This document shows positions 7,994-20,902 of a DNA stretch of 64,000 bases, one piece after another. The translations under genes and the position numbers were made by a program. The stretch is from Janthinobacterium sp. LM6 (GTDB lineage: Bacteria > Pseudomonadota > Gammaproteobacteria > Burkholderiales > Burkholderiaceae_D): NCBI RefSeq assembly GCF_002002885.1, contig NZ_CP019510.1:6224465-6288464 (forward strand), in the 5' to 3' direction. Each line of letters opens with the position of its first letter. Position 1 is the first letter of the stretch. The notes below the pieces were generated by a model. The model did no database searches. It saw nothing but the letters and a program-made list of their open reading frames with translations, and was not told where the DNA came from.

Positions 7994-10069
7994 TCAGGCA
8001 GCCTTTTCCACTTCGACCAGCGTATCGTAGAAGGTCGGCGCACGGCCCATGTCCGTCAGGCGCTGGCTGGTCACTTCGTTGGCGTTCTTGCCATCGCTGG
8101 CGAGTTTCTTCCACCACACGGACAAGCCCACCACCAGGCCTTTTCTCGCCTTGTCCGTGACCCTGGCCTTGGCCACAAAGCTGCCGCGGTCATTAAAGAT
8201 GCGCACCATGTCGCCGGCCACGATGCCGCGCGCGGCGCCATCGTCGGGATGGATATCGAGGTGCGGCTCGCCTTCGGCCGCGCGCAGGCTTTTCACGTTC
8301 ACAAAGGTGGAATTGAGGAAATTGCGCGCCGGCGGGGAAATCATGGCCAGCGGATAGCGGGCCGCCAGCGCGGGATTACTGGCTTGCGACTCGTGCGGTG
8401 CGATATACGCCGGCAAGGGATCGAGTCCCGCCTGCGCCATGGCTTCCGAATACAACTCGCACTTGCCCGATGGCGTAGGGAAACCACCCTCGGCAAATGG
8501 CGCCTCGGCCATGGCCAGCTTTTGCCAGCCCGTGCGTTTCAGCGATTCCCAGTCAAAATGCACGGCGCGCGCATCCGTGTTGTCGAACGCCTTGGCCGCC
8601 AGCGCATCGTCGCTTTCCTGGAAGCATGGATCATCAAAACCCATGTATTGGGCCAGCAGGCGGAAGATTTCCGTATTCGCCTTCGCTTCGCCCAGCGGCG
8701 CCACAGCCGCATTGTTCGCCATCATGTACAGGTGGCCATAGGTGGCATGCGTATCGACGTGTTCCAGCTGCGTGGTGGCGGGCAGCACGATGTCGGCGTA
8801 GTCGACGGTATCGGTCTGGAAGTGTTCGAGCACGACCGTAAACAAGTCTTCGCGGGCAAAGCCCTGCGCCACTTTCGAGGAATCGGGCGCCACCGCCAGG
8901 GGATTCGAGTTGTAGACGATCACGGCCTCGACTTGCGGGCCGAAATCGGCGGAACTTTCTTTCAATAAATCGTCGCCGATGGTGCTCATATTGATGGTGC
9001 GCGGCGTGCCTTTGAGCAAATCGGGACGCTGCAGGGCCTTGCGGTTGATGGGGAAGGAACCCGAACTCGACAGCTGCATGCCGCCAGCCGGATGGCGCCA
9101 GGCGCCCGTCAGGGCCGGCAGGCAGGCGATGTTGCGCACGGCCATGCCGCCGCCATGCACGCGCTGCACACCGTAATTGGCCCGGATGGCGGCGCCCTCG
9201 CCGGAGCGGCATGCCTGGCCGTACAGGCACGCCAAGTCAACCACTTCCGTGGCCGTGATGCCGCACACCTCGGCCACGCGCTCGGGCGGCCATTCCAGGG
9301 CCCGTTGTTTCAAGGCCTCGTAACCAATAGTGTAGCGCTCGATGTAATCATGATCGAGCATATCTTCCACAATCAAGACATGCATCAAACCCAGCGCCAG
9401 GGCGGCGTCGGTGCCCGGCAGCAAGGCGATATGCTGGTGGCATTTTTCGGCCGTCAGCGAACGATAGGGGTCGATGGCGATCAGGGTAGCGCCATTGCGC
9501 TTGGCCTCTTGCGCGCGCATCCAGAAGTGCAAATTCGAGGCGATCGGGTTGCCGCCCCAGATGATGATCAACTTGGCGTTCTGGAACTGCTCCAGGTCCG
9601 TGCCGATGCTGGCGCCCACCGTGTAGCGGTAGCCCGTGGCGCCGGCCGAGGCGCAAATGGTGCGGTCCAGCAAGGAAGCGCCCAATTGGTTGAAAAAGCG
9701 CGACGACATCGACTCGCCCTGCACCAGGCCCATGGTGCCGCAGTAGCTGTACGGCAAGATCGCCTGCGGATCGCGCGCCGCGATCGGTTTCAAGCGGGCG
9801 GCGATGGTTTGTAATGCTTCCTCCCAGCTGATGGGCTCGAACTTGCCTTCCCCCTTCTTGCCCACGCGGCGCAGCGGTGTCAGCAAGCGGTCCGCATGGT
9901 AGGTGCGCTCCGTAAAGCGCGTCACCTTGGTACACAGCACGCCAGCCGTGGTCGGGTGGTCGGGATCGCCCTTGACGGCTGTTGCCACCCCGTCGGTCAC
10001 GGTGACCAGCAAGGCGCAGGTATCGGGGCAGTCGAGCGGGCAGGCGGCGCGCACTTGGGTGGTGGTCAT
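7994..10069 (-). CDS. Molybdopterin-dependent oxidoreductase (BisC/FdhA-like)
   Basis: 691 residues. It starts MTTTQVRAACPLDCPDTC; the cysteines 10, 14 and 18, plus one in GVLCTK, are the [4Fe-4S] ligands of the DMSO reductase superfamily. Further features are the molybdopterin-binding IIWGGNPIASNLHF and IDPYR blocks, and a C-terminal MopB-binding domain near LDIHPDDGAARGIVAGDMVRIFNDRGSF. There is no Tat signal, so it should act in the cytoplasm. No partner electron-transfer subunit is adjacent. The substrate is unknown; formate dehydrogenase-like and biotin-sulfoxide reductase-like annotations are both common for this clade. Confidence 0.88.
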   Translation of the reverse strand: MTTTQVRAACPLDCPDTCALLVTVTDGVATAVKGDPDHPTTAGVLCTKVTRFTERTYHADRLLTPLRRVGKKGEGKFEPISWEEALQTIAARLKPIAARDPQAILPYSYCGTMGLVQGESMSSRFFNQLGASLLDRTICASAGATGYRYTVGASIGTDLEQFQNAKLIIIWGGNPIASNLHFWMRAQEAKRNGATLIAIDPYRSLTAEKCHQHIALLPGTDAALALGLMHVLIVEDMLDHDYIERYTIGYEALKQRALEWPPERVAEVCGITATEVVDLACLYGQACRSGEGAAIRANYGVQRVHGGGMAVRNIACLPALTGAWRHPAGGMQLSSSGSFPINRKALQRPDLLKGTPRTINMSTIGDDLLKESSADFGPQVEAVIVYNSNPLAVAPDSSKVAQGFAREDLFTVVLEHFQTDTVDYADIVLPATTQLEHVDTHATYGHLYMMANNAAVAPLGEAKANTEIFRLLAQYMGFDDPCFQESDDALAAKAFDNTDARAVHFDWESLKRTGWQKLAMAEAPFAEGGFPTPSGKCELYSEAMAQAGLDPLPAYIAPHESQASNPALAARYPLAMISPPARNFLNSTFVNVKSLRAAEGEPHLDIHPDDGAARGIVAGDMVRIFNDRGSFVAKARVTDKARKGLVVGLSVWWKKLASDGKNANEVTSQRLTDMGRAPTFYDTLVEVEKAA

Positions 10070-10181
10070 GGGGCAATCCAAAAACGTTGGGGGAAGGCGA
10101 TACTGTAAACCATTCCGCGCGCTTGCTGTTGGCGCCGTGGCAAGCACGTCCGTGCGCTGGATTTACCCGGCAAACAAGGGC

Positions 10182-10187
10182 TACAAT
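10182..10187 (+). promoter_or_regulatory. Candidate -10 box ahead of the M20 amidohydrolase gene
   Basis: TACAAT in the context GGGCTACAAT, 89 bp before the ATG at 10276. No strong -35 hexamer is visible at 16-18 bp, so this is a weak call. Confidence 0.3.
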
Positions 10188-10275
10188 GCACTATTAGCCG
10201 CGCCTGTTTTTGATCAAACAAGCGCGGTCCGGCGCGCCATACATTGCTGCGCGCCAGCATCCACAGGAGAGTCCC

Positions 10276-11469
10276 ATGAAACTAGTTGATCCGATCTTGG
10301 CGTTTCAATCCGAGCTGCAAGGTATCCGTCGCGACCTGCACGCGCATCCCGAGCTGTGCTACGAAGAACAGCGCACTTCGGACGTGGTCGCCGCCAAACT
10401 GACGGAATGGGGCATTCCCGTGGTACGCGGCCTGGGCCGCACTGGCGTGGTCGGCATCATCCAGCATGGCACGTCCAAGCGCGCCATCGGCTTGCGTGCC
10501 GATATGGATGCCTTGCCGATGCAGGAAATGAATACCTTCGAGCATGCTTCACGTCATCCGGGCAAGATGCACGCCTGCGGCCACGACGGCCACACGGCCA
10601 TGCTGCTCGGCGCCGCCCATTACCTGGCGCAACACCGCAACTTCGATGGCACGGTCTACCTCGTCTTCCAGCCGGCGGAAGAAGGCGGCGCCGGCGCGCG
10701 CGAAATGATAGCAGACGGCTTGTTTAAAAAGTTTCCCATGGATGCCATCTACGGCATGCACAACTGGCCAGGCGCGGAAGCGGGTACCCTGAGCGTGGTG
10801 GAAGGGCCAATGATGGCGTCCAGCAATGAATTCCACGTCACCGTCAAAGGCAAGGGCGCACACGCGGCCCAGCCGCACAAGGGCATCGACCCTGTGATGG
10901 TGGCCGTGCAAATCGCGCAAAGCTGGCAAACCGTCATCACGCGCAACAAGAGCCCGCTCGACACGGCCGTGCTGTCGATCACGCAAATCCATGCGGGCAG
11001 CGCCACCAATGTGATTCCCGACGACGCCAGCCTGGTCGGCACCGTGCGCACCTTCACCACGCCCGTGCTGGACCTGATCGAAGAGCGCATGCGCGACATC
11101 GCCGTGCACACGGCCGCCGCCTTTGGCGCCGAAGTCGAGTTCCACTTCAAGCGCAACTATCCGCCGCTGGTCAACCACGCGAAGGAAACGGCATTTGCCG
11201 TGGAAGTGATGAAAAGCGTGGTGGGCACCGACAAGGTCAACGCGAATGTCGAACCGACCATGGGCGCGGAAGATTTCGCATTTTTCCTGCAGGAAAAAGC
11301 CGGCTGCTATATCTTCATCGGCAATGGCGATGGCGAGCACCGCGATGGCGGCCACGGCCTGGGTCCGTGCGTCTTGCACAATGGCAGCTACGACTTCAAT
11401 GACAATCTGCTGCCCATCGGCGCCAGTTTCTGGGTCAAGCTGGCAGAAGCGAGCCTGCCCGTCACGTAA
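10276..11469 (+). CDS. M20 family amidohydrolase (hippurate hydrolase-like)
   Basis: 397 residues. Hydrolyses N-acyl amino acids or related amides using two metal ions. Visible motifs are RRDLHAHPELCYEE, ADMDALPMQE, HACGHDGHTAMLLGAA, FQPAEEGGAGAREM and a late GAEDFAFF, which together give the metal ligands and the catalytic glutamate pair of the M20D/HipO subfamily. A strong ribosome-binding site AGGAGA (10264-10269) fixes the ATG at 10276. The gene is monocistronic; the convergent dehydrogenase gene ends 1 bp after its stop. The natural substrate is not evident. Confidence 0.9.
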   Translation: MKLVDPILAFQSELQGIRRDLHAHPELCYEEQRTSDVVAAKLTEWGIPVVRGLGRTGVVGIIQHGTSKRAIGLRADMDALPMQEMNTFEHASRHPGKMHACGHDGHTAMLLGAAHYLAQHRNFDGTVYLVFQPAEEGGAGAREMIADGLFKKFPMDAIYGMHNWPGAEAGTLSVVEGPMMASSNEFHVTVKGKGAHAAQPHKGIDPVMVAVQIAQSWQTVITRNKSPLDTAVLSITQIHAGSATNVIPDDASLVGTVRTFTTPVLDLIEERMRDIAVHTAAAFGAEVEFHFKRNYPPLVNHAKETAFAVEVMKSVVGTDKVNANVEPTMGAEDFAFFLQEKAGCYIFIGNGDGEHRDGGHGLGPCVLHNGSYDFNDNLLPIGASFWVKLAEASLPVT

Positions 11470-11470
11470 A

Positions 11471-12373
11471 TCAGCTCAGCTTATCCGGACCGGTGCCCAG
11501 GCGCAGGCCCGGATTCAACGCTTCCAGAGCCAGCAAGGCAGCCGCGTGGTCTGCCGTCGGGTGGCTGGCGGCAAGGGTTTCATAGCGCTGCGTCACCAAT
11601 TGCGTCACCGGCAAGGTGACGTGCGCCGCCTCGGCAGCCGCGAGGATGTTGTGCATATCCTTGATCTGGCTTTTCACCTGTCCACCGGCAACAAAATTGC
11701 GCTCCAGCATGCGCTGGCCATGCACCTCCAGAATCTTGCTCTCGGCAAAACCGCCGCGTATCGCTGCCCGCACGGCGGCCGCATCGGCACCGGCCGCCTG
11801 CGCCAACAATAACGCTTCCGCCATGATATTCAGGGTGGCGCCGACGATCAGCTGATTGCACAGCTTGGCGACCTGGCCGCTGCCTGGCGCCCCCACCAGG
11901 GTCGGGCGCCCCATGGCCGACAGAATCACGTCAACCCGCGCGTAATCGCTGGCGCTGGCGCCGGCCATGATGGCCAGGGTGCCCGCCTGTGCCCCGCCGA
12001 CTCCACCCGACACAGGTGCATCGATGAAGGCATGGCCTGCCGCCTGCAAGGTGGCATGAAATTGCTGCGCTTCTGCTTGCTTGGTGGAACTCATATCAAC
12101 CCAGAGCGCCCCTGCATGTAAGGCTGGCAGCGCCTCTTGCAGCACCTGCGCCACGATGGGACCGGCTTCCAGCATCGAAATGACCACGTCCGCGTCATTG
12201 ACAGCCTCGGCCACGGAAACGGCGGGCTGCGCCCCTGCCTCACGCAGGACTTGGGCCTTGCTGTGCGTGCGATTCCAAATTGTGACAGAATATCCAGCGC
12301 GCAGCAGGCACCGGATCATCGGATCCCCCATCAGACCGATACCGAGAAATGCGATTTTTGTAGAGAATGTCAA
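11471..12373 (-). CDS. NAD(P)-dependent dehydrogenase, 3-hydroxyisobutyrate dehydrogenase family
   Basis: 300 residues. The N-terminal Rossmann motif is IAFLGIGLMGDPM, followed by the substrate-binding APVSGGVGGAQAGTL and the catalytic-lysine segment GSGQVAKLCNQLI of beta-hydroxyacid dehydrogenases (HIBADH, tartronate semialdehyde reductase, GLYR). I chose a TTG start at 12373 because it lies 5 nt after AGAGG and directly before the Rossmann strand; no ATG is near. The upstream in-frame extension would overlap the divergent pagL gene's leader. The exact substrate cannot be read from sequence. Confidence 0.87.
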   Translation of the reverse strand: MTFSTKIAFLGIGLMGDPMIRCLLRAGYSVTIWNRTHSKAQVLREAGAQPAVSVAEAVNDADVVISMLEAGPIVAQVLQEALPALHAGALWVDMSSTKQAEAQQFHATLQAAGHAFIDAPVSGGVGGAQAGTLAIMAGASASDYARVDVILSAMGRPTLVGAPGSGQVAKLCNQLIVGATLNIMAEALLLAQAAGADAAAVRAAIRGGFAESKILEVHGQRMLERNFVAGGQVKSQIKDMHNILAAAEAAHVTLPVTQLVTQRYETLAASHPTADHAAALLALEALNPGLRLGTGPDKLS

Positions 12374-12462
12374 TTGAACCTCTGAAATCAAACGGGTGGC
12401 GGGAACACTGTGCAAAACTGGGTGTCTGCGCAAACAAGACGAGCCTTACGGCCAATTTTACG

Positions 12463-13035
12463 ATGAAAGCCTCTATGTCCTTCAAGAAGAATATCCTCAA
12501 ATCCATCGCCGCTGTTGCCGCGCTGATGGCAGCCAACGCCGGCTTTGCCGCCGACGACAAACTGATCGACTCCGTCTACGGCGAATATGCCAAAGGCGTG
12601 AAGGTACAAATGGTACGCGCCGGCGTGACCTCGAACTGGGATAAAGCCTGGTTTGTATCGAATGGCACACAGCTGAGCGGTTACTGGGATGCCAGCATCG
12701 GCGGCTGGGATGGCAAGAGCTATCGCAATGTCCCCGGCCAGCATCAAAAACTGTGGGACCTGGGCTTTACCCCGGTGTTCCGCTTTGAAAACACGAACAA
12801 GCTGGGCTTCTATGCGGAAGGCGGCATTGGCGTACACATGCTGTCCAAGCTGTACGATAACGACGATAACCGCCTGTCGACGCACTTCCAGTTCGGCGAC
12901 CATATCGGCGTTGGCTATATCTTCAATAACAAATGGGAAGTCGCTGCGAAGATTCAGCATTTCTCGAACGGCGGCTACAAGAAACCGAATAGCGGCGTCA
13001 ATTACATGAATGTCAAAGTCGCTTACCATTTTTAA
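12463..13035 (+). CDS. pagL: PagL-like lipid A 3-O-deacylase
   Basis: 190 residues, with signal peptide (ILKSIAAVAALMAANAGFA) and a C-terminus ending in the aromatic outer-membrane motif VAYHF. The length and beta-strand pattern fit the 8-stranded barrel PagL, which removes the 3-position acyl chain of lipid A in the outer membrane. The active-site motif is H166-F-S168-N-G; the catalytic His and Ser are present. The acidic residue found 14 positions after the His in Pseudomonas PagL is Asn180 here. The start could also be the ATG at 12475; neither has a clear Shine-Dalgarno. It diverges from the dehydrogenase gene and ends at a strong terminator. Confidence 0.82.
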   Translation: MKASMSFKKNILKSIAAVAALMAANAGFAADDKLIDSVYGEYAKGVKVQMVRAGVTSNWDKAWFVSNGTQLSGYWDASIGGWDGKSYRNVPGQHQKLWDLGFTPVFRFENTNKLGFYAEGGIGVHMLSKLYDNDDNRLSTHFQFGDHIGVGYIFNNKWEVAAKIQHFSNGGYKKPNSGVNYMNVKVAYHF

Positions 13036-13053
13036 TGGTTATGACAAATGAGC

Positions 13054-13082
13054 AAGGCACCGCGTAGCGGTGCCTTTTTTTA
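13054..13082 (+). terminator. Rho-independent terminator of pagL
   Basis: AAGGCACCGC and GCGGTGCCTT pair perfectly around a GTA loop and are followed by a run of T. It lies 18 bp after the pagL stop and separates it from the convergent rRNA operon. Confidence 0.9.
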
Positions 13083-13116
13083 CGCCTGTCTGTTGACAAA
13101 ACAAAACCGCCGGACG

Positions 13117-13148
13117 AAAAAAAACCCGACCATTGCTGATCGGGTTTT
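13117..13148 (-). terminator. Terminator of rRNA operon 1
   Basis: AAAACCCGA (13121-13129) pairs with TCGGGTTTT (13140-13148). Read on the minus strand the hairpin is followed by a T run formed by the A tract at 13117-13123. It lies 20 bp beyond the 5S gene. Confidence 0.85.
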
Positions 13149-13167
13149 CTTCTACTGCGAATAACAA

Positions 13168-13282
13168 GCCTGACGATAACCTACTTTCACACTGGTTGCA
13201 GCACTATCATCGGCGCAAAGTTGTTTCACGGTCCTGTTCGGGATGGGAAGGGGTGGGACCAACTTGCTATGGTCATCAGGCA
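13168..13282 (-). rRNA. rrf: 5S ribosomal RNA, operon 1
   Basis: About 115 nt. The ends GCCTGATGACC and GGTTATCGTCAGGC pair as the 5S terminal helix. The internal CCCATCCCGAACAGG and the GATGATAGTG element are standard bacterial 5S. It is the last gene of the operon; the second copy lies at 24912-25026. Confidence 0.93.
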
Positions 13283-13424
13283 TAACTTGTACTGACGGTT
13301 GCTCCCGATTGGGCAGCAGCGTCATGAATCTGGAAGAAGTAGGATTATGTATTGAGGTATTACTTGGGTAATGATTGCGATCAACATTCACGCAACATGT
13401 ACTTTCTCATCCTCTGTACCTGCT

Positions 13425-16330
<2,906 letters not shown>

Positions 16331-16335
16331 TTAGC

Positions 16336-16361
16336 CTCTGATTACCTAAATAATCAAAGAG
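16336..16361 (-). other. Stem-loop just upstream of 23S, operon 1
   Basis: CTCTGATTA and TAATCAAAGAG pair around CCTAAA (one bulge). It sits in the precursor segment immediately 5' of 23S. The same place in operon 2 has a hairpin of different sequence (28065-28090). Probably part of the RNase III processing stalk. Confidence 0.55.
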
Positions 16362-16479
16362 CGCTACAGGGATAAGAAAGTACAACGTTGTTGCTTGTTT
16401 GTTGATACATACAATCATTACCCATCGATTCGCTTTTTACGGCAAACCGATCAATAAATAATCTTTACTTCTTCCAGAT

Positions 16480-16490
16480 TGTTAAAGAAC
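16480..16490 (-). promoter_or_regulatory. boxA antitermination site upstream of 23S, operon 1
   Basis: Minus-strand GTTCTTTAACA matches the rrn boxA consensus (TGCTCTTTAACA), which recruits NusB/NusE for rRNA antitermination. It is between tRNAAla and 23S, the usual second boxA position. Confidence 0.8.
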
Positions 16491-16574
16491 GAAACAGCTT
16501 TGATCGCTAAAAGATCAAACCTAAATTTAATCACCACTGTGATTAACTTACGTTTGTACTTTCGAGTAAAACTT

Positions 16575-16650
16575 TGGTGGAGGATGACGGGATCGAACCG
16601 ACGACCCCCTGCTTGCAAAGCAGGTGCTCTCCCAGCTGAGCTAATCCCCC
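16575..16650 (-). tRNA. tRNA-Ala (TGC), operon 1
   Basis: 76 nt including encoded CCA. Minus strand starts GGGGGATTAGCTCAGCTGGG, with anticodon TGC in CTTTGCAAG and T-loop GGTTCGATCC. It is in the 16S-23S spacer, as in most proteobacterial rrn operons. Confidence 0.97.
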
Positions 16651-16669
16651 TGAGATTTTACTAATTAGC

Positions 16670-16746
16670 TGGTAGGGCTGGTTGGACTCGAACCAACGAC
16701 CCCCGCGTTATCAACACGGTGCTCTAACCAGCTGAGCTACAGCCCC
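16670..16746 (-). tRNA. tRNA-Ile (GAT), operon 1
   Basis: 77 nt including encoded CCA. Minus strand starts GGGGCTGTAGCTCAGCTGG, with anticodon GAT in GTTGATAAC and T-loop GGTTCGAGTCC. Only 19 bp separate it from tRNAAla here, against 67 bp in operon 2. Confidence 0.97.
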
Positions 16747-16841
16747 AACGCGGAACTACTACGACTACTGTTTCTTCTTAATTAAACAGCCGATAAGTGT
16801 GAACATTTGATGCGTGAATCATTACTGATTCGTGCAAACTC

Positions 16842-18375
<1,534 letters not shown>

Positions 18376-18567
18376 AATCTCTGTTACTTTGCCGTTTTAC
18401 CGGCACCGTCTTGCGACGGGTCGCTCACTCAAAAAACTGACAGGCCACTACTTTCGTAGCGCCTATTTCATTATTTCTTGTGAACATTTGATATATTTTA
18501 AGTATTACAGCAATCCGAAGATCGCTGCTGCACTTACATCAAATGTCCACACTTATCGACTGTTAAT

Positions 18568-18580
18568 TGTTAAAGAACTG
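18568..18580 (-). promoter_or_regulatory. boxA in the 16S leader, operon 1
   Basis: Minus-strand CAGTTCTTTAACA, matching the boxA consensus. About 200 nt upstream of mature 16S. Repeated exactly at 30333-30345 in operon 2. Confidence 0.8.
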
Positions 18581-18653
18581 TATTCGGTACTGCTTATTTA
18601 CCACTCTCGCGCTATCGACAAAGCGTTGTGTTTGTCAGCTGCGAAGAAGGAAG

Positions 18654-18682
18654 AGTATGAAGCATTTCGCTAAATCCGTCAA
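18654..18682 (-). promoter_or_regulatory. rRNA operon 1 promoter P2
   Basis: Minus strand: -35 TTGACG (18677-18682), 17-bp spacer, -10 CATACT (18654-18659). The same boxes with the same spacing occur in operon 2 while the spacer sequence varies, which supports function. Confidence 0.7.
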
Positions 18683-18759
18683 CACCTTCTTTTTACTACC
18701 CAGCCCCTGAAGGCTGTCCCTTTTGTGCCGCAAACTAGTGCGTCTCATTGGGGAGGCGA

Positions 18760-18788
18760 ACTATAGCAAAGCCACTCACAGGCAGCAA
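18760..18788 (-). promoter_or_regulatory. rRNA operon 1 promoter P1
   Basis: Minus strand: -35 TTGCTG (18783-18788), 17-bp spacer, -10 TATAGT (18760-18765), then a GC-rich discriminator TCGCCTCCCC of the kind that makes rrn promoters sensitive to ppGpp. The -35 lies only 4 bp from the stop of the upstream dehydrogenase gene. Spacing is identical in operon 2. Confidence 0.65.
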
Positions 18789-18791
18789 GCT

Positions 18792-19871
18792 TTATTTCAG
18801 CAATTCGGCAACCGCCATGCCGACATCCGTCGTACTGGCGCTGCCACCCATGTCTGGCGTACGCGGACCATGCTCAAGCACCTGCTCGATGGCCCGCACA
18901 ATCGCATCATGCGCCGCCGTGTAATTGGCATCGCCATTGCCGAGGAAGTCCAGCATCATGGCGCCCGACCAGATCATGCCGATCGGATTGGCGATATTCT
19001 GGCCATAGATATCGGGGGCGGAACCGTGCACCGGCTCGAAAACGGAAGGAAAAGTCCGCTCCGGATTGATATTGGCCGACGGTGCGATGGCAATCGTCCC
19101 CGTGCAGGCGGGCCCCAGGTCGGACAGGATGTCGCCAAACAGATTCGAAGCGACCACCACGTCGAAGCGTTCAGGGCTCAATACAAAGCGGGCCGCCAGG
19201 ATGTCGATATGGTATTTATCCCAGCGGACATCGGGAAAGCTCGGGCCCATGGCTTCCACCCGCTCATCCCAATACGGCATGCTGATGGCGATGCCATTTG
19301 ATTTCGTGGCCGATGTCAGGTGTTTTTTAGGCCGGCTTTGCGCCAGCTCAAACGCATACTTCAGGATACGGTCGACACCCTTGCGCGTAAAAACGGATTC
19401 CTGCAGCACCGTTTCGCGTTCCGTCCCCTCGAACATGCGCCCACCCACGGATGAATACTCTCCTTCCGTATTTTCACGCACCACATAAAAATCGATATCA
19501 CCTGGCTTCTTGTTCGCCAGCGGGCACGGCACACCAGGCATCAAGCGCACGGGACGCAGATTCACGTATTCGTCGAATTCGCGGCGGAATTTCAGCAGCG
19601 AGCCCCATAAGGAGATGTGGTCGGGTACCTTGTCCGGCCAGCCCACAGCGCCAAAGTAGATGGCATCGAAATCCTTGAGCTGGGCAAACCAGTCCGAGGG
19701 CATCATTTGCCCGTGTTCCAGGTAATAATCGCAATTGGCCCATGCCATCGTCGTGAACTGCAGGTCGATATTGAAACGGCGCGCGGCGGCCTCGACGACA
19801 CGCAGCCCTTCCGGCATGACTTCATTGCCGATGCCGTCGCCGGCGATGACTGCGATTCGGTGTGCGGGCAT
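18792..19871 (-). CDS. Tartrate/D-malate dehydrogenase (isocitrate/isopropylmalate dehydrogenase family)
   Basis: 359 residues. The N-terminal IAVIAGDGIGNEVMPEG, the VVRENTEGEYSS block and the family signature NLFGDILSDLGP place it in the metal- and NAD-dependent beta-decarboxylating dehydrogenases. Overall features (VGWPDKVPDHISLWGSLLKFRREFD, NLRPVRLMPGVPCPL) fit the TtuC/DmlA tartrate or D-malate dehydrogenase clade rather than LeuB. The ATG at 19871 follows AGGAGA. It diverges from a LysR regulator, matching the dmlA-dmlR arrangement of E. coli, so induction by its substrate through that regulator is likely. No terminator separates it from rRNA operon 1. Confidence 0.87.
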   Translation of the reverse strand: MPAHRIAVIAGDGIGNEVMPEGLRVVEAAARRFNIDLQFTTMAWANCDYYLEHGQMMPSDWFAQLKDFDAIYFGAVGWPDKVPDHISLWGSLLKFRREFDEYVNLRPVRLMPGVPCPLANKKPGDIDFYVVRENTEGEYSSVGGRMFEGTERETVLQESVFTRKGVDRILKYAFELAQSRPKKHLTSATKSNGIAISMPYWDERVEAMGPSFPDVRWDKYHIDILAARFVLSPERFDVVVASNLFGDILSDLGPACTGTIAIAPSANINPERTFPSVFEPVHGSAPDIYGQNIANPIGMIWSGAMMLDFLGNGDANYTAAHDAIVRAIEQVLEHGPRTPDMGGSASTTDVGMAVAELLK

Positions 19872-19985
19872 GGGGTTCTCCTGGTTATAGATGGATGCTA
19901 GATGGATGCATTGATGATACTGGCGCCGCATGAGAATACAATCAGGTAACTCATAACCCAAGTATTCACATTTCGTGGTCAATCA

Positions 19986-20885
19986 ATGAAACATACACCG
20001 CTGCTGGAAGACTTACGCCTGTTTTGCCAGGTCGCCCATAAAACCAGCTTCGCCGGCACGGCCTTGGAACTGGGCATTTCCAAGGCCGTCGTCAGCAAGC
20101 GCATAGGCATGCTGGAAGCGGCACTGCAAGTACGGCTGTTGCACCGGACCACACGCCGGGTCAGCGTCACCGATCACGGCGAGATCGTGCGGCAATGGGC
20201 GCAGCGCATCCTGGAAGATGTCGAGCAAATGGGTGAGGCGGTAGCGCAGTCAAAACTGCAGCCGCAAGGCGTGCTGCGCATCTGCTCCAGTTCCGGTTTC
20301 GGACGCAACCGGCTCGGTCCTGCCCTATCCCAGCTGGCACGGCAGTATCCAGACCTGAAAATACAGCTGGAATTGCTCGACCGGCCCGTCGACCTGCTGG
20401 GCGAAGGTTTCGATCTCGACATTCGTATCGGCGTGGTCCATGAACCGGACCTGATCGCCCACCGTATTGCCAGCAACCAACGCGTACTGTGCGCCGCGCC
20501 CGCCTACCTGGCACGACGCGGAGCGCCGGACACCCTGGCGCAGCTGCGCGAGCATGACTGCATCGTCATTCGCGAACGCGACCAGGATGGGCGGCGCTGG
20601 AAACTGCAGGGGCCGCAAGGATTGGAAACGGTGAAGGTCGACGGGCCGCTATCGGCCAACAATGGCGAGATCGTCCATCAATGGGCGCTGGATGGCCATG
20701 GCATCATCTTGCGTTCGGCATGGGATGTGGAAAGCAGCCTGGCGCAAGGCAAGCTGCTGCGCATTTTGCCCGCGTATCAACAGGCGGCCGACGTGTGGGC
20801 GGTGACCACCTCCCGGCTGTCGAACTCGGCCAAGGTCAGGGCCTGCGTGCAGTTTCTGGAGCAATGGCTGCAAGCCCGCGCCTGA
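19986..20885 (+). CDS. LysR-family transcriptional regulator (DmlR/TtuA-like)
   Basis: 299 residues. N-terminal winged helix-turn-helix (residues about 6-65: LEDLRLFCQVAHKTSFAGTA through AVVSKRIGMLEAALQVRLLHRTTR), then a substrate-binding domain (about 90-295). Divergently transcribed from the dehydrogenase gene across 114 bp, the classic layout for a LysR activator controlling the adjacent gene in response to its substrate. By analogy with E. coli DmlR it probably senses tartrate or D-malate; this is inference from gene context. Confidence 0.88.
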   Translation: MKHTPLLEDLRLFCQVAHKTSFAGTALELGISKAVVSKRIGMLEAALQVRLLHRTTRRVSVTDHGEIVRQWAQRILEDVEQMGEAVAQSKLQPQGVLRICSSSGFGRNRLGPALSQLARQYPDLKIQLELLDRPVDLLGEGFDLDIRIGVVHEPDLIAHRIASNQRVLCAAPAYLARRGAPDTLAQLREHDCIVIRERDQDGRRWKLQGPQGLETVKVDGPLSANNGEIVHQWALDGHGIILRSAWDVESSLAQGKLLRILPAYQQAADVWAVTTSRLSNSAKVRACVQFLEQWLQARA

Positions 20886-20902
20886 TAATCTACACCAGGT
20901 AT

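Larger units (their letters stand above)
18376..18791 (-). promoter_or_regulatory. rRNA operon 1 leader and promoter region
   Basis: No protein gene is credible in these 416 bp. They hold the 16S leader with its processing stem (GAACATTTGATATAT repeated in inverse form as ATCAAATGTCC), a boxA, and two tandem promoters entered separately. A small leader hairpin at 18448-18459 (CTAC-TTTC-GTAG) is replaced in operon 2 by an unrelated hairpin. Confidence 0.8.

Noticed and set aside
18389..18673. 94-residue open frame in the rRNA leader
   Set aside because: It covers boxA and promoter P2, has no ribosome-binding site and is broken in the operon 2 copy.
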